Below, in pieces: positions 23,272 to 34,118 of a stretch of DNA of 64,000 nt. The translations under genes were made by a program, and so were the position numbers. Position 1 is the first letter of the stretch. The number at the start of each line of letters is the position of its first letter. Source of the stretch: Rhyacophila brunnea (Eukaryota > Arthropoda > Insecta > Trichoptera > Rhyacophilidae); the NCBI GenBank assembly GCA_022495005.1, contig JAGYXB010001414.1, positions 372,001 through 436,000 on the forward strand, read 5' to 3'. Below the pieces are notes generated by a model. The model was given only the letters and a program-made list of their open reading frames with translations. It did not search any database and was not told the origin of the DNA.

Positions 23272-24289
23272 TTCATCAGTAGTAATATTAAAATTAGTGT
23301 GTTGTTTTTCTCTGATCTCTACAGCATACCCCTTTCTAAGAGTCACCTTTCGCCACTGATCTATATTATTATATTACATACAAAACATGTAAGTACAGTA
23401 TGTTTCTTCCTTCCAAATTAAAATTTTTACCATAGATTAAAATAAAATATGCATACTAATAATATTATTGGATACGATTTTAAGTTAGTGTTCTTTTGTT
23501 TGACTTTAATTTACTGCTGTCAGAACCATGTTCATTTTTATATATCGAATGCCTAGATACAGTTATTTCGATATTGAAACATGTATGGCTGTTAACCATT
23601 TTCACAGGCTATTCGGTCATTCTCTGGGTTTCAAACACACATTTAAATTACCTAAACGTATTTTGCTAAGCCGCGGATTGGACCAATTACGGAAATAGCT
23701 ATTAACTAGAAAACTGAATTATTATTTATGAAATTGATAGTTTACTATTGTAAAATTGTGTTCAACGAAATTTAATGCTTTATTAATATTAATGCACTGT
23801 GTTCTCATTTCTTTTAACTAGGTACTTATTATAATATTGTCTTTCCACCAATAAATAAGAGCATAAAAAAATCGTATAATCAAATGAGCATATACTTATT
23901 AACAAGGGTAAATAATAATATATATGTTTGGGACTCGATGTCTAAAAATGAAAACAGGAACACTACATTGTTTTCAGGGCATGCATATGTGGTCTAAACA
24001 GGCAGGCTGCCAAACTACCTGTCCTACAAATTTAAAAAAAATATTGTTAAGTATTAAATTTTTAATTGGTCACTGTCTTTCACAAAGTTATCCTTCAAGT
24101 CAACAATTAATTACACAAATGAACCAGCACAACACTAAATCTTTACTAATAAAATATCTGATTTAAAATATATTACAGTTTTATTGATTAGGTACTATAT
24201 TTGCGTCGCCAACATATAAGTACTAACCGATGTTCTTTTGGTTTTGTTCTTGTATGTGATAACCTAGATTCTTCGACTAGCACTTAATT
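23272..24289. other. No recognised element
   Basis: AT-rich. The open frame at 23924-24166 shows no family motif. Confidence 0.45.
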
Positions 24290-24536
24290 ATTTTGTTATT
24301 TCTCGTTGTTTTTATTTTTAAAGTAACAACTGTCACTCTGACGTTTAATCGTTTGTTTACGTAAGGAACTGCAAATGGCCGACAGTAATAAATTTGTTGC
24401 CTAGGCAACGGAACAATTCTACTATCAAACTTGCGTTTGTATATTACAGCTGACTGATTCGCAGCTATTTTCATACTGTCGTTATGGTTTGCGCGCGCAG
24501 CTCTCAATTTCACTCTCACCCCAAAAGTATAACTTC
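24290..24536 (-). repeat. Inverted-repeat element G, partial copy 2
   Basis: On the minus strand it begins GAAGTTATACTTTTGG (plus-strand CCAAAAGTATAACTTC at 24521-24536). It then carries the perfect palindrome GTTGCCTAGGCAAC (24396-24409), CGGCCATTTGCAGTTCC and GTAAACAAACGATTAAACGT. The far terminus seen at 17699 is missing. Confidence 0.6.
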
Positions 24537-24843
24537 AAAATGTTGTATTTCAATTGTAATTAAAATATATAAATATAGGTATAGCAAGAAAGACTGTTTT
24601 TTTATTTCTGCGAGATCTCGATTATGTTCCTTTGGGTGGGCCTGATTGTTTCTATACTGTTACATTTCCAGAATACATTGTAAAATATGAACCGCCATGG
24701 TTTATATTTTGATTTGAGTACACATGATTTTGTTAAAATAACAGAATTGACAGCATGGTCCCCGCAAGGCGGGCCCCCCTATATATCGTTAAGGGCAGTG
24801 TCATAGTTTACAGCAGCGTCTCCTAACTGATTTTCTACAGAAC

Positions 24844-25087
24844 CAGGGCTCGAAATGGACCGGAACGCACCGGAGCGCCGTTCCGGTTCGTGAAATCCGT
24901 AAAGTTATCGCTCCGTCTCACGGACAAAATAATTTGAGCGTGTGAGCTAGATATGCCATAGAAAGATATAACAAAAAATCTAGCACAATTGTGTTTATAA
25001 AATACACATAAAATTTGATAACCTTCTTAATATCCTCAGAAATTTTTCGAGCGCTCCGGTTCGTAAACTTTTCCATTTCGAGCGCTG
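24844..25087 (+). mobile_element. hAT-type MITE, CAGGGCTCGAAATGG family, copy 1
   Basis: It runs from CAGGGCTCGAAATGGACCGG to CCATTTCGAGCGCTG, inverted complements. Perfect 8-bp duplications TACAGAAC lie at 24836-24843 and 25088-25095. The subterminal sequence repeats GAGCGCTCCGGTTCG-like words. Two more copies lie at about 32042 and 47619. Confidence 0.88.
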
Positions 25088-25095
25088 TACAGAAC

Positions 25096-25816
25096 CCAGT
25101 AGAATATCAGCAGAATCAGTTCCAGTAGGATTACGTGAAAAGATCACAAAATAACAATGAAAAAGATTACAAGACACACAAGAAAGATTTCGCGATATAC
25201 TATATGTCATCAAACCAGTTTTCACATGATATAAAGACTGTTTTCACACAGAGATCCTAGAATTTTCTGTTTATATCAAAAAATACGGAAACCCACAATT
25301 ACTATGTTTTTTCAGCAACGACACATGATAATCAAAAATTGAATAATGCATGGTTGGTACCTAGTGCAAACAGATATTTTCAAATGTTAATTCATCTAAA
25401 CATTCTAAACAAAGTAGCGAGTAGTAGACTTTTTTTTACTATTTATAGAATAAATGTGTGGCATATGGAATGTGTACAAACGCAACCCGTATTCTGTTAA
25501 TATTACTTATCTGGCTGCACCGACCCGTCATGGCGGGCCCCCATTATACAGCCCTGTCAGCCTCGCGCTTATGGGGGGTTACATTACGTAAAAAAATTCA
25601 CTGTGGCATAGTTCACCGTGAGCTTTCTTATCGGAAAGAGAAACATTAATTCAAATTTCATAACTGATTTTGGCAAAATTCACGAATTGAAGAATGAAAA
25701 CCTAACCTAACAAATAATTCGGTAGGTATATCGGTTATTTTCAAAATTTATTGCTGCTGGCTTCCTACCGACAAGAACCGTGTACATGAATTTTATGTCA
25801 GTACTATATGACCCAA
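25096..25816. other. No recognised gene
   Basis: A short open frame at 25458-25649 has no recognisable motif. Otherwise non-coding. Confidence 0.45.
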
Positions 25817-26059
25817 CACCCACGGTGGCCGCGCGGCTTAAGCGTTGGACTATCACGCGGTGGGTCTCAGGTTCGAATCCTGAATCTGTCAAGTACACAT
25901 ATTGTTTTTCAATTTGTGTGTGAGTCAAGGAATGGACCTAATAGGCTGAGCAAGCGGCTGACATCCATTTCTCGTAAAAAAACAAAATCTGCTAATACAA
26001 ACCTCTATTCTGTAGAGGCCCATGTGATCCTATTAGGATCGGACATGGTCGAAAAAAAA
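25817..26059 (+). repeat. tRNA-derived SINE, family A, copy 2
   Basis: The tRNA-like head has an A-box-like TGGCCGCGCGG and the B-box GGTTCGAATCC. The body runs to CCTATTAGGATCGGACATGG and an A9 tail. Perfect 9-bp target duplications ATGACCCAA flank it (25808-25816 and 26060-26068), consistent with LINE-mediated retroposition. Confidence 0.92.
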
Positions 26060-26190
26060 ATGACCCAAAGCGATTGGACGGTCTTTAATATACGGTCATA
26101 TATTTCCGATACAACATTTCACGGTGTAGTGTGATACGGCGAACTGCATACGTACAAGTTTCCAGACACGCTTGTGGGGCCATTTAACAT

Positions 26191-26416
26191 TGGCCGCGCG
26201 GCTTAAGCGTTGGACTATTACGCGGTGGGTCTCAGGTTCGAATCCTGGGTCTGGCAAGTACACATATTGTTTTTCAATTTGTGTGTGAGTCAAGGAATGG
26301 ACCTAATAGGTTGAGCAAGCGGCTGACATCCATTTCTCGTAAAAAACAAAATCTGTTAATACAAACCTCTACTCTGTGGAGGCCCATATGATCCTATTAG
26401 GATCGGACATGGTCGG
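26191..26416 (+). repeat. tRNA-derived SINE, family A, copy 3
   Basis: It is about 90 percent or more identical by eye to the preceding copy from TGGCCGCGCGGCTTAAGCG through CCTATTAGGATCGGACATGG. The tail is GAATGAATGAATGAT instead of poly(A), and no duplication was resolved. The first few head bases are missing. Confidence 0.9.
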
Positions 26417-26869
26417 AATGAATGAATGATGTGTATGCACTCAAAATCCTGTTCAATATGTGGTTGCATTTTTGCTATCACTTCACGTCGTATGTATGCA
26501 AAATTTAAATATAGGAGGCGCGAACGTATGATGACCTTACTATTTTAAAAGAATTAGAGGCTAAAACACTTGTCCATGAAGTGCCAAACAAGTGTTTTTC
26601 ATAATGCAATTGTATGTGTCATGTCATGAGAGTAATTATTATGTTGTTATGTGATTTAGTATCATAAACTAATCTGCTAGATAGCATGAAATTTTGCGAA
26701 TATTGTATTCAACATAACAGGTGGAATACCCACTCGTTTAAGGTCAAATGAAGTACGTTTCACATGTCACGAAGTATACTTTTTGACATGAAAGAGACGC
26801 ACGCTATAACTACAAATTGACAATTTAATAAATGTGCTTAGATATTCAACCAAATACTAGGTATGTACC
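26417..26869. other. Spacer before the nested hAT block
   Basis: AT-rich non-coding. The last eight bases (TATGTACC) are the left target duplication of the hAT block. Confidence 0.5.
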
Positions 26870-27319
26870 CAGTAGCGCACCCAGGGGGGGGGGTAAGGGG
26901 CCTTGCCCCCCCCCAAAAACATTGAAATTGAAAGCCAATAGATTAGACAAATAAAAACACGGCAAAAAAAATATTTGAAATTCTCCAGCACCCTCTAGAA
27001 AAATTTCTTAGATTTTAATTTCTAGCACAAAAATTTCGAAACACTAATGTCGGGTTGTTTTAGAAACTCAATCTCTAATGGAAATGTCAAAAAATTCTCG
27101 GTGTCCATCCGAATTCCGGAGTGGTGTACACCGAGTGCAATAGACAAAAGTCCGATAAACGAGAAATTAGGCTGTGTTCTGTTGGGTAGGTTTGTGCACC
27201 TATAAGCTAAATGCAATAATACTTTTTTTCCATTTTCAATTAATATTTTGGAACTTCACTATTAAAAAACCCAAAATCGACGATAAAAATTCGGCGAAAA
27301 GTACGACTACACCCACCAC

Positions 27320-27844
27320 CATGGGCTGACAGGGCTATAGCCTGGGGGCCCGGGCTTAAGAGGGCCCTGCGTGGCGGCTCGTCTAATTGTGAGATAAACA
27401 CACACCAGAAATTTGTTATATTATAAAAAAAAAATCACATGTGGCGCTATAGATACTACTTCATCAAAATTAACATAAAAAATATGAAGTATGATGAAAA
27501 TAATATGATATACGTAACTACATGATAATAATTCACGTGTATCATTTTATATTACAATTATTTTTAGTGTTTCTAGAAAAATAAAAATGTTTATTTATCC
27601 AATATCGATGGGTCGAATGCAACTTGGCTACCACAAGAGGGGGTCGTGACCAGTGGTCTATAGTATGATAACGATCGATAATATGATATGAGGTCCGACA
27701 AATCAAGAATTCAATTGAATTATTTAACAATATAGATAAATCCACGGAATACCATTTGGGAACACTACTGTAGAACATCACATTCCCCTAAACCCTGGTG
27801 ATAGGTAAGGGGGCCCGCCAAACATTCATGATGTGGGGGCCATG
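27320..27844. mobile_element. hAT-type MITE, CATGG family, copy 2
   Basis: It begins CATGGGCTGACAGGGCT and ends ATGTGGGGGCCATG. Perfect 8-bp duplications CCCACCAC lie at 27312-27319 and 27845-27852. It is longer than its relatives because of an extra AT-rich segment around 27590-27740. Confidence 0.85.
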
Positions 27845-27852
27845 CCCACCAC

Positions 27853-28394
27853 AGTCGGTGGTGGTGTAAATTAAAAAAAAAAACATTTTTTCGGTGGAAT
27901 TCAGCATAAATATTGTGGCTCTTGACCAGTGGTTCTAACCGGTGCACCGCTGGCTTGTTGCATGTGCACCGCGAAAATAATGATAAAAGCAGAAAAATCC
28001 GCGAAATAGCGAAAACCGAAAAAGTCCTTCGTGAAATTATGAAAGCCGATGAAAGATCTAATGTGATTTCGATGTTGCCGAATCGATCGCACGCGTCTAA
28101 AATCTAAAATATCATGGAGGAATTTGTATGGATGGTGCTCCGTCAATGTTAGGCTCATTTAAAGGATTTGTTACCCTCGCAAAGACAAGAAATCCTAACA
28201 TTATATCTTCGCACTGTTTTATTTACACAGGGAATCTATAGTTTCGAAAACATTACAGCAGTGCTAAAACCTGTACTAGACCAATATTTCATCTAATCCA
28301 GACCTTTAAAAACAGGCATTTAAAAAAAAAACTTTGCATTTCTATGGAAGCTAAGTACGATTGTTTGCTTTTTCACACTGAAGTGAGGTGGTTA
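27853..28394 (+). pseudogene. hAT (ZBED5-like) transposase remnant
   Basis: Across frameshifts and stops the plus strand keeps DGAPSMLGSFKGF (about 28129-28170), SSHCFI, the spacer QTFKNRHLKKK and finally LLFHTEVRW just before 28394. In ZBED5/SCAND3-like hAT transposases these correspond to the CTDGAPAMLG core with the second catalytic Asp, the HCxxHR segment and the LLxHTxVRWLS motif. The region from 27920 (KADERSNVISML) may be upstream coding. The reading frame is destroyed and nothing functional can be made. It is cut off by the second left terminus at 28395. Confidence 0.75.
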
Positions 28395-29136
28395 CAGTGG
28401 CGCACCCAGGGGGGGGCAAAGGGCCCTGACACCCCCCAAACATGAAAATTATCAGAATGATTTTAACCATTGAAATTGAAAGCCAATAAGCATTTGGGCT
28501 TAGACAAATAAAAACACTGGCAAAAAAACACAAAAATTTCGAAACACTAATGTCAGGTTTTTTTAGAAACCCAATCCCTAATGGAACTGTCAAAAAATTC
28601 TCGGTGTCCACCCGAATTCCGGAGTGGTGTAGGTCATGGCTGAGGAGGGCTGACTGACAAGGCTCTAGCCTGGGGGCCCAGGCTGTGGGGGGCCCGGCGT
28701 GTCGGGTTGACCAGATAAACACACATAATAAATTAGCTTTAATAGTAAAAAAGTCGCCTGCGGCGCTAATATACTTCTTGGCCATGAACATTTTCAATTA
28801 CTTATATAATTGTGCAATATATTTTTTGATTATTATGTGTCAATACTCGACAGCTCCATTATTAAAGTGGATGTATTGAAAATCGCCAATAATTCTTATG
28901 TATAAGTACCTTTAATTTGAACTAAAACACAATTTGAAAAACGTTAATGTAGTGTTTCACACTGCCTTTAATCTTAGCGGTAGGTAGGGGGCCCGCCAAG
29001 CCTAGCATGAGGGCCCGTTTCAGGATGTGGGGACCATGGTGTAGGTACACCGAGTGCAATAGACAACGAGAAATTAGGCTGTTTTACATTCTCCTCCTTG
29101 GGCCCCCCCCAATATTAAATCCTGGGTGCGCCACTG
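28395..29136. mobile_element. Second hAT copy sharing the right end of the outer element
   Basis: CAGTGGCGCACCCAGG at 28395-28410 is a second left terminus. The following 230 bases are homologous to 26886-27135. No second right terminus and no copy of its left flank GGTGGTTA is found, so only one right end serves both left ends. A later deletion or an unequal event is the simplest explanation. Confidence 0.65.
28635..29038. mobile_element. hAT-type MITE, CATGG family, copy 3
   Basis: It begins CATGGCTGAGGAGGGCTGA and ends TGTGGGGACCATG. Perfect 8-bp duplications GTGTAGGT lie at 28627-28634 and 29039-29046. The homologous outer copy near 27119 has GGAGTGGTGTACACCGAG without the insert, an empty-site equivalent. 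Confidence 0.9.
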
Positions 29137-29422
29137 TATGTACCTATGTATTTAAGTACATACGTTGACGCCGATTTCAATGTATTACTATTATATATTT
29201 GAACGTGTCCCTCGAAATATGTAAAAACTAAATTTTACAGGAGAAAGTAAAACAAAATAAACCACAAGAGTTCCAGTGATTTATAGTAAGTATCTACCTA
29301 TGATTGTTAAGGCAATGGATGACAATGATTAAAAATATAACCGTAGGTACATCACTGAAAATCATTTATTTATGTAAATGTGTTTCTTGTCTCCTGTAAA
29401 ATTTTGAATGTTTCGTATAGAC

Positions 29423-29829
29423 CAGAGCATTGGAGCGGAGCTCGGAGCAGGAGCACGGAGCACTGGAACAATGGGATTTTATTTGGAGCAGGAGCGGAGC
29501 CGGAGCACCGAAAATTTTGTAGTACTCCACTGCTCCGGATGTTTTTTTTATTATTCAACAAACAGCAACACTTTCGAATGATAAATAACCTCACTTTTTG
29601 ACAGAAGGGGTAAATAATGAGAGACGATTTACCGCCGGAAATATTGTTTAATAGATTTAACAATGAAAATGACGATTATTTTAAAACTAATTATTTTTTT
29701 AACATTTGTGTAAGTACATGTAATACTTATTAAAACTACCCGGAGCGGAGAAGACCCTGGAGCAGAGCCGGAGCAAGTATTAGGTCCCGGAGCGGAGCAA
29801 CTCAAACAAGAGTCCGCTCCATCGCTCCG
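29423..29829. mobile_element. hAT-type MITE, CAGAGC family, copy 1
   Basis: It begins CAGAGCATTGGAGCGGAGCT and ends GTCCGCTCCATCGCTCCG. The ends are dense in GGAGCGGAGC repeats and the centre carries TTTATTATTCAACAAACAGC and GATTTACCGCCGG. Flanking octamers do not match, so this copy is older or degraded. Its long open frames come from the GGAGC repeats. Confidence 0.7.
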
Positions 29830-30104
29830 TTTGCAACCACTTTCACGGAATCAGATATTAGTTTCACAAATAAGGTCAAATTTAATATTCCACTCGTTTT
29901 AAGTTTCCTTTTGATAATTTAGTTATAAATAAATAAATATGTATTCGACATTCGTTATATTATATACTTAATACATATATCTTAGTGGCGAATGGTAGGT
30001 ACCTTCCTATTGAAGGAAGATAGGCTGTGGTAGGTTGCTGAAAAAAACGTCCGAGGACGGCCATGTTCACAGGACTTCTATAGGGTTATCAGAACAAATA
30101 TATT
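29830..30104. other. Spacer, no recognised element
   Basis: AT-rich non-coding. Confidence 0.5.
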
Positions 30105-30500
30105 ATATTTTACTTTTTTATAAAAGATATTTCACTAAAAAAAGAAAAAATGAACTAAAATATATATATTTAAAAAAAAAAGCCCAATCAGGAAACGAAC
30201 TTGCACTAAAAAATCTGCTGTTTCATTAGTTAGGCTTCTTATCCGGTAGGTCATCCAGAGTTTGTCCACTGTGCACAAAATAACATAACCAATACTCAAT
30301 ATGCGCAAAGCTATATATGTAGGGCATGTAGGCGTTGTCGTTGGAAGCGTTGATCATTTTATATAATGAAACTGACAGTTCTGAGATCTAGACTCTAGAG
30401 GGAACATATTTAATATCACCAAACTACACAAAAAGAACCTTGGAATATACCAACTCTTTATTTGGTGTTAGTCGAAGATTCGATAGAGTTAGTACTTTAT
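30105..30500 (-). repeat. tRNA-related dispersed repeat C, copy 1
   Basis: Homologous to 54955-55445 over TTATAAAAGATATTTCACTA, TTAGTTAGRCTTCTTATCCG (R = A or G) and AGGCGTTGTCGT. The minus strand of 30184-30255 resembles a degenerate tRNA head. It is interrupted at its right end by an inverted-repeat element; TTATCTATGAA at 31011 appears to resume it. Confidence 0.55.
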
Positions 30501-31010
30501 ATGAGCCCTCAAGAAGTGAAGTGAGCCAAGTAACAAAATGGTGAAACTTTATTATTGAAGGTTTTAGTTTAATGAACTTTTTACATTAATTTTTGTATGG
30601 AACTGTATTCACTTTTTTATATTAAATGGAAGTTTATTACATGAACAAATAGAAAAAAAGTATTTACGAATAATATTGATTGTAATAAGATAATAAAAGA
30701 GGTGAGTTTACTTCACCTTTACATATTAATGTCACTTTAGCCCTTGTTAGTCGTGATCACTTCTACATACTAATAGTACTTGGCTCACTTTTAGATGAGT
30801 TAGTCATGTTCACCATTACAGTAACCTTATCTAATATTGTCAACTGGCTCAGTTTATCTTATAATCATAATAATAACACTATTGTACCATGTATTTAGTT
30901 ATTTCACTTCACTTTTCTGATACTTTATGACATGTTGAATACCACAACGCACCTAACTCATTTTTTTCAAAAATGTCAGTTGGCTCACTTCACTTCTCCT
31001 TGGCTCATAT
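30501..31010. mobile_element. Inverted-repeat element inserted in repeat C
   Basis: The ends are ATGAGCCCTCAAGAAGTGAA running into GTGAGCCAA, and TTGGCTCACTTCACTTCTCC running into TTGGCTCATA; about 28 bases are complementary. TTAT precedes (30497-30500) and follows (31011-31014). Repeat C copy 2 lacks it at the equivalent place (CATTATATCTATG). The class is unknown. Confidence 0.6.
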
Positions 31011-31014
31011 TATC

Positions 31015-32041
31015 TATGAACAGTTGAATCAAAAATTCAATACTTAGAAAGAGATGTTGGTATATTTTACTTTTGAAATGTCTTTAGGCTATTTAAATAT
31101 ACATTTAGGCTTTAAATAATCGGGTAGTATGGAGTCTTTGTCACTTATATTATATTATAATATGTTTTATATACATACCAAGACAAGTTTACTTCCCTAA
31201 ATATGACCCAGTGACGTTAAAACGTTTCACATCTGTGATATATTCATTTACCTACTGAAAAACCTGGAAGCAAAATTGGTTTCTAACTACGAAATTCGAT
31301 TACAATATCAATTAACCTAGAAGAAAATTATAAGCATGACATTATGAAGAACAATCAGAGCTATAATAAACTGAACGAGTATGATTTATTCACGCTACTA
31401 CTAATGGTGGGGACTTTATAGTTATAACCTAATGAGTTTTACACGATAAACAGCAAAATCAATCAACGATGTTTTGTAATTAAATCAAAATACAAATATA
31501 TAGGCTTTTAATGTTTGTCCTCGCCGTAATTAAAAACTTGCTTAGAGATAGTTTCACATATTGTTATGCGCATGTTGAAATTGAAATATATTTGGTAAAT
31601 TACCATGGCCAATTCTATAAACTAAAGGCCATATAAAAAAAATCGCGCGAAAACTCCGTAGGCCTATTTTGGTGTTGACAGCTACAAAATAACCAACACA
31701 AATAAATCAACCAGATTGTTTGAATTACTATTACATAGCATGCCGTGAAGCATAAATTGAGAGTAACTATCTTATCTTATAAACAATTTCATGATATTTG
31801 ATGCTCACCTAATATAATATATAATAAAGCCTCACCTAACTTTTGGGCCTCATTTAAATTGAACAAAATATTATTCTATATTGACCTTTACAAATAAAAA
31901 TGCTAATATAGTATTTAGAGAATGTATGGTTAGAATTGTAGAGAAAGGTTATAAAATTTAGATACGTAGGTATTAAAATATTGAACACGATAATATAAAG
32001 ATATTTTACATTTGTATTATATTGTAAAATATACAAACGTA
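31015..32041. other. No recognised element
   Basis: AT-rich non-coding. The short minus-strand open frame at 31854-32036 is low complexity. Confidence 0.5.
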
Positions 32042-32279
32042 TAGGCCTCGAAATGACCGGAGCGCATCGGAGCGCAGTTCCGGTTCATGAAATCTTTACG
32101 ATTATCGCTCCGTCTCATGGAAAAATTAAGCTGTTGAATGAGCTATGTTGGTTATATACCTAACAAAAAATCTAACACACATATATTTATAAAATATACA
32201 TAAAATTATAAAAATATGTTATTTTTTTCGGAAAATTATCGAGCGCTCCGGTTCGTAAAATATTCCATTTCAAACACTG
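32042..32279 (+). mobile_element. hAT-type MITE, CAGGGCTCGAAATGG family, copy 2
   Basis: It begins TAGGCCTCGAAATGACCGG and ends TTCCATTTCAAACACTG, both diverged. The flanks CAAACGTA and CAAAAATA match at 6/8. Internal TTATCGCTCCGTCTCATGGA and GAGCGCTCCGGTTCGTAAA confirm family membership. Confidence 0.8.
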
Positions 32280-33953
32280 CAAAAATAATATATCCTTATT
32301 TAGTTTTGTGAAATTATTACGCTTCCGTAATTTTCACTTACTAGACATCTTAAATAATTTCTTTCAACAGTTCCATAAAAATAATATTATGTTGTTGTTT
32401 TATAGAATTTAAATTTAATAATCTGCCTACATGTTAGATAATATGGCATGTTTTACTCGATATACGTTTTGAGCTACAATTTCCATCATATTTTTAAGAT
32501 AATCTCAATTAGTGCTTCATGTCACGAGATTTGACAAAATAGTAAAAACAATATTTTCAATAAAAAATAAATAATAACATTTCGATTTGCCGCGGATGCT
32601 CTGGGATGGGACGAGGATGTCAAGAGCGATGAAAGAGTCCATCCTAATCCACGTAAATGTTTGCAGGAAAGGGTGAAGTAGATCAAAGCTCCAACTGTTG
32701 CGGCATTTAAAGAAGGATACGGAAAAATATTTGTAATACAGTGCCTACTCTGAAATGGCTAGATCGTGCAAGTACATTGGATGGTACAGAAAAATTACTG
32801 AAATTCAGGAAGGCAGAGGGCAGATTAAAAGTTGATCAATCTTGTACAACGTGTATAATATAGATATAACATATTATTAATTAAAGTAGGGCATAACGAT
32901 TTGAAGATATTGATTTAAAGACGGAGACAAAATAATATCCAATTGATAGTAATGTAAAAACCGACGAAAGAGAATTTTGATTAGATATAAAATCCGAAAA
33001 AATTTAAAACAGTGATCGTTTTGAGTGAATTTTTGATGATATCTTTGTGTTTTTATCGTTTTTCTCAATAATTGAATACACGAAATAAAATACACTAAGT
33101 GCCCAAAAATAGAAAAAAACTGAGTATGCAGAAATTTTCTATGTACCATCGTCAATATCCTAAATACATGCTTAAGTGCAAAAAATATAGTAAAGATTCT
33201 ATGGATATTCAAGCACTTAGTACCTACTATATGTAGGTACTAAGAATATTAAGAAATATATAATATATATATGTACTAATATATTAAGAAATCAATGTTG
33301 CGACTTAGTGCTTTTCTAAAATATTTTTATTTTTCTTTTATTATAAATTGTAATTTTTTCTTTAACAACGTTATGATAAGTCTATCGAAAAGCTAATAAA
33401 ACAGTGCTTTTATCAAAAAATAAACGAATTGTTTCTTTAAAACCTACATATATTATCTTAGATTCAGTTTCTTGGTACCTAGCGCCAATTTTATTTCGTG
33501 TAAGTACCTATAATAATTATTGATCTCGCGTGTCATTTACTTATTTTTTGTAAAGTAGTTATTTTGCACGGCTGAAACAATATACGTTTCAAAAAAACTG
33601 CAATACAATAGAATAATAATGTTTTTGTCACTATTAAATATTAAAGTGCATATTTAGCTAACTACTAGTTTCACGAATAATAAATGCACGCAATGTTTAA
33701 ATATAAAAACTGCATTAAAATAATTAACCATTTATGTAATGTATTACTGAAGTATTATAGTAATTTTATAAAATAACTTAACTATATATTATATATGCTT
33801 GATATTTTTACGAAGGGTAACAGAGACAAATGCAGATTATAAGCTTTGTAAATGTTGTCCGGATCCCAGAAAGTTTTAATGGGTTTTGGTTACGGTTCCG
33901 TTTTGGTGTTTTTAAGAATAGCATAAATGGTTGTGTTCAATTTTCAATTATAT
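32280..33953. other. Large AT-rich tract without recognised genes
   Basis: GGGATGGGACGAGGATGTCA followed by a GC-richer 230-base patch (32590-32820) may be a decayed retroelement coding fragment, but I cannot name it. The minus-strand open frame at 32877-33212 (111 residues) is rich in Phe, Ile and Leu, as expected from AT-rich DNA, and shows no family motif. Confidence 0.4.
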
Positions 33954-34118
33954 AACATACATAATTTTGAAAAAACACTTCTGAGAAAATATATTATAAC
34001 CAATAGAAAAAATCTTTTTGAAAAAAGTAAGCCACCCGGCTGGAATCGAACCAGCAGCTCTTGGGTTTACGCCCCGCCCCGTCCGCGCATTATCCTCTAT
34101 GCTACAAGGCGACGTACT
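33954..34118 (-). repeat. tRNA-derived SINE-like repeat, family B, copy 2
   Basis: It shares CACTTCTGAGAAAATATATT, AATAGAAAAAATCTTTTTGA and the tRNA-like head (plus-strand GGCTGGAATCGAACCAGCAG, the T-arm; B-box GGTTCGATTCC on minus) with 3033-3190. The head retains a good T-stem and an A-box-like region near 34100. Confidence 0.65.

Larger units (their letters stand above)
26870..29136 (+). mobile_element. Decayed hAT transposon with nested insertions
   Basis: The left terminus CAGTAGCGCACCCAGG and right terminus CCTGGGTGCGCCACTG (29121-29136) are inverted complements with one mismatch. Perfect 8-bp duplications TATGTACC sit at 26862-26869 and 29137-29144. Inside, in order: left subterminal region (to 27319), a CATGG-family MITE, a decayed ZBED5-like hAT transposase segment, a second copy of the left terminus starting at 28395, another CATGG-family MITE, and the single right terminus. 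The two left ends share GGTGTCCACCCGAATTCCGG and ACCGAGTGCAATAGACAA. TATGTACC resembles a common word in this genome, so a chance match of the flanks is less unlikely than usual. Confidence 0.82.

Noticed and set aside
25808..26293. Opposed open frames over the SINE copies
   Set aside because: They repeat the same peptide from two SINE-A copies (the tRNA-like head translated) and are not protein genes.
28351..28797. 148-residue minus-strand open frame, one of the longest in the window
   Set aside because: It lies across the second hAT terminus and the start of the nested MITE; the frame runs through known non-coding repeat sequence.
32877..33212. 111-residue minus-strand frame rich in Phe, Ile and Leu
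   Set aside because: Composition matches AT-rich DNA read in frame; no signal peptide pattern or family motif supports a membrane protein.
34030..34115. Functional tRNA gene on the minus strand
   Set aside because: Only the T-arm folds well, and the sequence is attached to a body shared with another dispersed copy.
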